Assembly (NCBI RefSeq): GCF_004793885.1
Contig: NZ_SRYG01000011.1
Location: forward strand, 1-64,000
Direction of reading: 5' to 3'
From: Dubosiella muris
GTDB lineage: Bacteria > Bacillota_I > Bacilli_A > Erysipelotrichales > Erysipelotrichaceae
Length of the DNA stretch: 64,000 nucleotides
Shown here: positions 61,956 to 64,000 of the stretch, piece after piece
Position numbering within the stretch: position 1 is the first letter of the stretch
Layout: every line of letters starts with the position of its first letter
Made by a program: the position numbers and the translations under genes
The notes under the pieces: generated by a model
What the model was told of the DNA's origin: nothing
Seen by the model: the letters and a program-made list of their open reading frames with translations, nothing else
The model's database searches: none

Positions 61956-62324
61956 ATGACACCATTTATAGTTTTAAAAGATCTTACGAACGATGAAGTC
62001 GTGTACGAAGGAGAGGGAACGATCCGGACGCAAGGGGGTCTTCAAGTCATCGAATTCGGGGGAAAGGATGGAGCGTTTCGGTATAGCTTTGATGACCGGC
62101 ATTGTGAAATCACGAGCCGTCAGGAAGTCACCGTTCACCTGAATGTCGGATTGGATCCGGTTTCCCATGGATGGATCGACACTCCGTATGGACGCATCGA
62201 CGTAGAAACATTCACAAAGAAATATGAAATTCAGAACAATGTCGTGGAAGTGGCGTACACGTTGTCGCTGCATGGAAACGAGCAGTTGTTTCATTTCAAA
62301 TTGGAGATCCAGGAAAAGGAGTAA
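61956..62324 (+). CDS. DUF1934 protein, YwiB-like calycin-fold
   Basis: A 122-residue predicted beta-barrel protein (TNDEVVYEGEGTIR; HCEITSRQEVTVHLN; HFKLEIQEKE). YwiB-type genes lie directly before argS in Bacillus and many relatives, as here. No biochemical function is known. The start lacks a Shine-Dalgarno sequence. Confidence 0.85.
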   Translation: MTPFIVLKDLTNDEVVYEGEGTIRTQGGLQVIEFGGKDGAFRYSFDDRHCEITSRQEVTVHLNVGLDPVSHGWIDTPYGRIDVETFTKKYEIQNNVVEVAYTLSLHGNEQLFHFKLEIQEKE

Positions 62325-62329
62325 GGAAT

Positions 62330-63970
62330 ATGCAGTCAATAGATTCTCAATTAAAAAAAGCGATCCAGAAAGCTGTCCAGGACGCGTTTGACGTGACGCT
62401 GGACGAGCAGCAAATCGGAATCGAAATTCCGAAAAATAAAGAACATGGCGATTTTTCGAGCAATGTCGCGATGCAAATGACAAGGACGCTGCGGAAAAAC
62501 CCGCGTTTGATCGCGCAGGAAATCGTGGATCATTTTCCGAAAGAGGCGGCGGGCATTGAAGAAATCGAAATCGCCGGACCTGGATTTTTGAATTTGACAT
62601 TGAAAAAGGACTCGTTCGCGAAAGTGGTTGAGGACATTTTGCGTCAGCAAGCCGGCTATGGTACCCAACCAGCCAATGGAATCAAAGTGGATTTGGAATT
62701 CGTCAGCGCAAACCCGACCGGATCGCTTCACTTAGGCCATGCCCGCGGCGCGGCCTGGGGCGATTCGTGCGCGCGCATTATGACAAAAGCCGGTTACGAC
62801 GTGACCCGGGAATATTATGTGAACGACGCGGGCAACCAGATCGCCAATTTGGCCCAGTCGTTGTACGCCCGTTACGCGCAAGCGCTCGGTTTCGAAAAGG
62901 AAATCGGCAAGGATGGCTATTTAGGCAAGGATATCGAAGACAAAGGAAAAGAGCTGGCGGAAACGTACGGAACAGCGTATTTGGAGGAAACGCCGGAAAA
63001 TCTTGATTTCTTCCGCAAGGAAGGCATCCGTTTCGAACTGGATAAAATTAAAAAGGATTTGGACGCCTACCGGGTTGGCTTCGACGTGTGGTCGAGCGAG
63101 CAGGCGCTACGCGATGAAGGCGCGGTTGAGGCGGTGCTCGAAAAACTGGCGGAAAAAGGATTTACATATGAAAAGGATGGCGCGCTGTGGTTTCGGACGA
63201 CGGATTTCGGCGACGACAAAGACCGGGTGCTGCGCAAGCAGGATGGCTCGCTGACATATCTTGTTCCGGATATCGCGTACCACAATAATAAATACGAGCG
63301 GGGCTTCGACGAGCTGGTCGACTTCTTTGGCGCCGACCATCACGGGTATATTCCTCGTTTGAAAGCGAGTATGGAAGCGCTTGGCAACGATCCGGATCAC
63401 TTGCATGTGGACATCATTCAGATGGTTCGGCTGGTCAGCGATGGCGAAGAGGTGAAAATGTCGAAACGGCTCGGCAACGCGACGACGATCAATGAGTTGT
63501 GCGAAAGCGTCGGCGTGGACGCGGCGCGGTATTTCTTTGTGCAAAGAGCGTTGGATTCCCATTTGGATTTCGATGTGGAGCTTGCGAAAAGAAAATCGAA
63601 CGAAAATCCGGTATACTACGCCCAGTACGCCCATGCCCGCATGTGCTCGATCTTGAAACAGGCGCCGGAATGGACGAAGCCGGAAACGTTTGACCGGTTG
63701 ACACATGAAAAGGAAATCGACTTGATGAAGACATTGCAGGAATACAATAAAGTCGTGTCGGAAACCGCAAGAACCCGTCAGGTTCATAAAATGTGCCACT
63801 ACATCCAAAATCTGGCTTCGAAGTTCCACAGCTTCTACAACGCCTGCAAGGTAATCGACTCGAACGACAGCGAACTGACAAACCAGCGGCTGTCCTTGGT
63901 CAAGGCGACGCAAATCGTGCTAGCGGACGCGCTCGGTCTGATCGGGGTGCAGGCCGTGGAATCAATGTGA
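62330..63970 (+). CDS. argS: Arginyl-tRNA synthetase
   Basis: This 546-residue class I synthetase has an N-terminal Arg-tRNA domain (1-about 100), the HIGH site as HLGHARGAAWGD, the KMSKS site as VKMSKRLGN, and the all-helical DALR anticodon domain at the C terminus (about 425-546). AAGGAG lies upstream. The 30 bases after its stop end in AAAGGAGA, probably the ribosome site of the next gene outside the window. Confidence 0.97.
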   Translation: MQSIDSQLKKAIQKAVQDAFDVTLDEQQIGIEIPKNKEHGDFSSNVAMQMTRTLRKNPRLIAQEIVDHFPKEAAGIEEIEIAGPGFLNLTLKKDSFAKVVEDILRQQAGYGTQPANGIKVDLEFVSANPTGSLHLGHARGAAWGDSCARIMTKAGYDVTREYYVNDAGNQIANLAQSLYARYAQALGFEKEIGKDGYLGKDIEDKGKELAETYGTAYLEETPENLDFFRKEGIRFELDKIKKDLDAYRVGFDVWSSEQALRDEGAVEAVLEKLAEKGFTYEKDGALWFRTTDFGDDKDRVLRKQDGSLTYLVPDIAYHNNKYERGFDELVDFFGADHHGYIPRLKASMEALGNDPDHLHVDIIQMVRLVSDGEEVKMSKRLGNATTINELCESVGVDAARYFFVQRALDSHLDFDVELAKRKSNENPVYYAQYAHARMCSILKQAPEWTKPETFDRLTHEKEIDLMKTLQEYNKVVSETARTRQVHKMCHYIQNLASKFHSFYNACKVIDSNDSELTNQRLSLVKATQIVLADALGLIGVQAVESM

Positions 63971-64000
63971 TTGAAAAGGATTTGAAACAATAAAAGGAGA

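Overview
The window is a chromosomal segment of a Bacillota bacterium that spans the replication origin. The gene order on both sides of dnaA is the Gram-positive origin layout: rpmH, rnpA, yidC and jag rightwards; dnaN, an S4-domain gene, recF, gyrB and gyrA leftwards. A short SRP RNA without an Alu domain, the fused 1233-residue PurL, PerR with rubrerythrin, and the absence of sporulation genes fit an Erysipelotrichia-like, gut or oral type organism. That placement is an inference from gene content, not from a tree.

Layout. 1-7200 (minus strand): a sortase-type pilus locus with a zinc-ribbon/AP2 protein, signal peptidase I, a large VWA/Cna-B tip adhesin (LPNTG), a major pilin (LPSTG) and the first codons of another gene at the edge. 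7400-9580: an XRE regulator, a solitary 5S rRNA gene with its own promoter and terminator, and a DeoR regulator with a HAD phosphatase. 9590-11490: a tandem array of small type I toxin-antitoxin-like modules with no conventional gene. It holds three intact 36-codon hydrophobic toxin ORFs, one truncated toxin and six antisense RNA units. 11527-20400 (minus): the purine operon purE-purL-purF-purM-purN-purH, with a promoter and an attenuator-like leader. 20458-23942 (minus): tmk-holB-ricT-rsmI. 24055-27332 (plus): SRAP protein, YggS, PerR, rubrerythrin, amidase. 27372-36002 (minus): mutS-mutL-miaA-tcdA-dagK-corC-GNAT. 36103-43458: rodA, NAD kinase, a CYTH protein, a coiled-coil DNA-binding protein, recR-dnaX, a HAD phosphatase, tadA and the SRP RNA. 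43513-53663 (minus): serS behind a T-box, gyrA, gyrB, recF, S4 protein, dnaN, dnaA. 53664-54070: oriC. 54154-63970 (plus): rpmH, rnpA, yidC, jag, pth, mfd, rqcP, an HD hydrolase, a YwiB-like protein and argS.

Most genes are housekeeping (replication initiation, clamp and clamp loader, mismatch repair, transcription-coupled repair, tRNA and rRNA modification, membrane insertion). The most unusual items are: (1) the toxin/antisense-RNA array, where the antisense terminator stem lies inside the 3' end of each toxin ORF and shows compensatory base changes between copies, with two extra antisense units that have no toxin; (2) a PurF that keeps its Fe-S cysteines but has lost the catalytic cysteine (now serine) and oxyanion-hole asparagine of its glutaminase domain; (3) an orphan 5S rRNA gene; (4) origin repeats dominated by TGGGGAAAA rather than the classical DnaA box; (5) several promoters placed so close to the start codon that the mRNAs should be leaderless.
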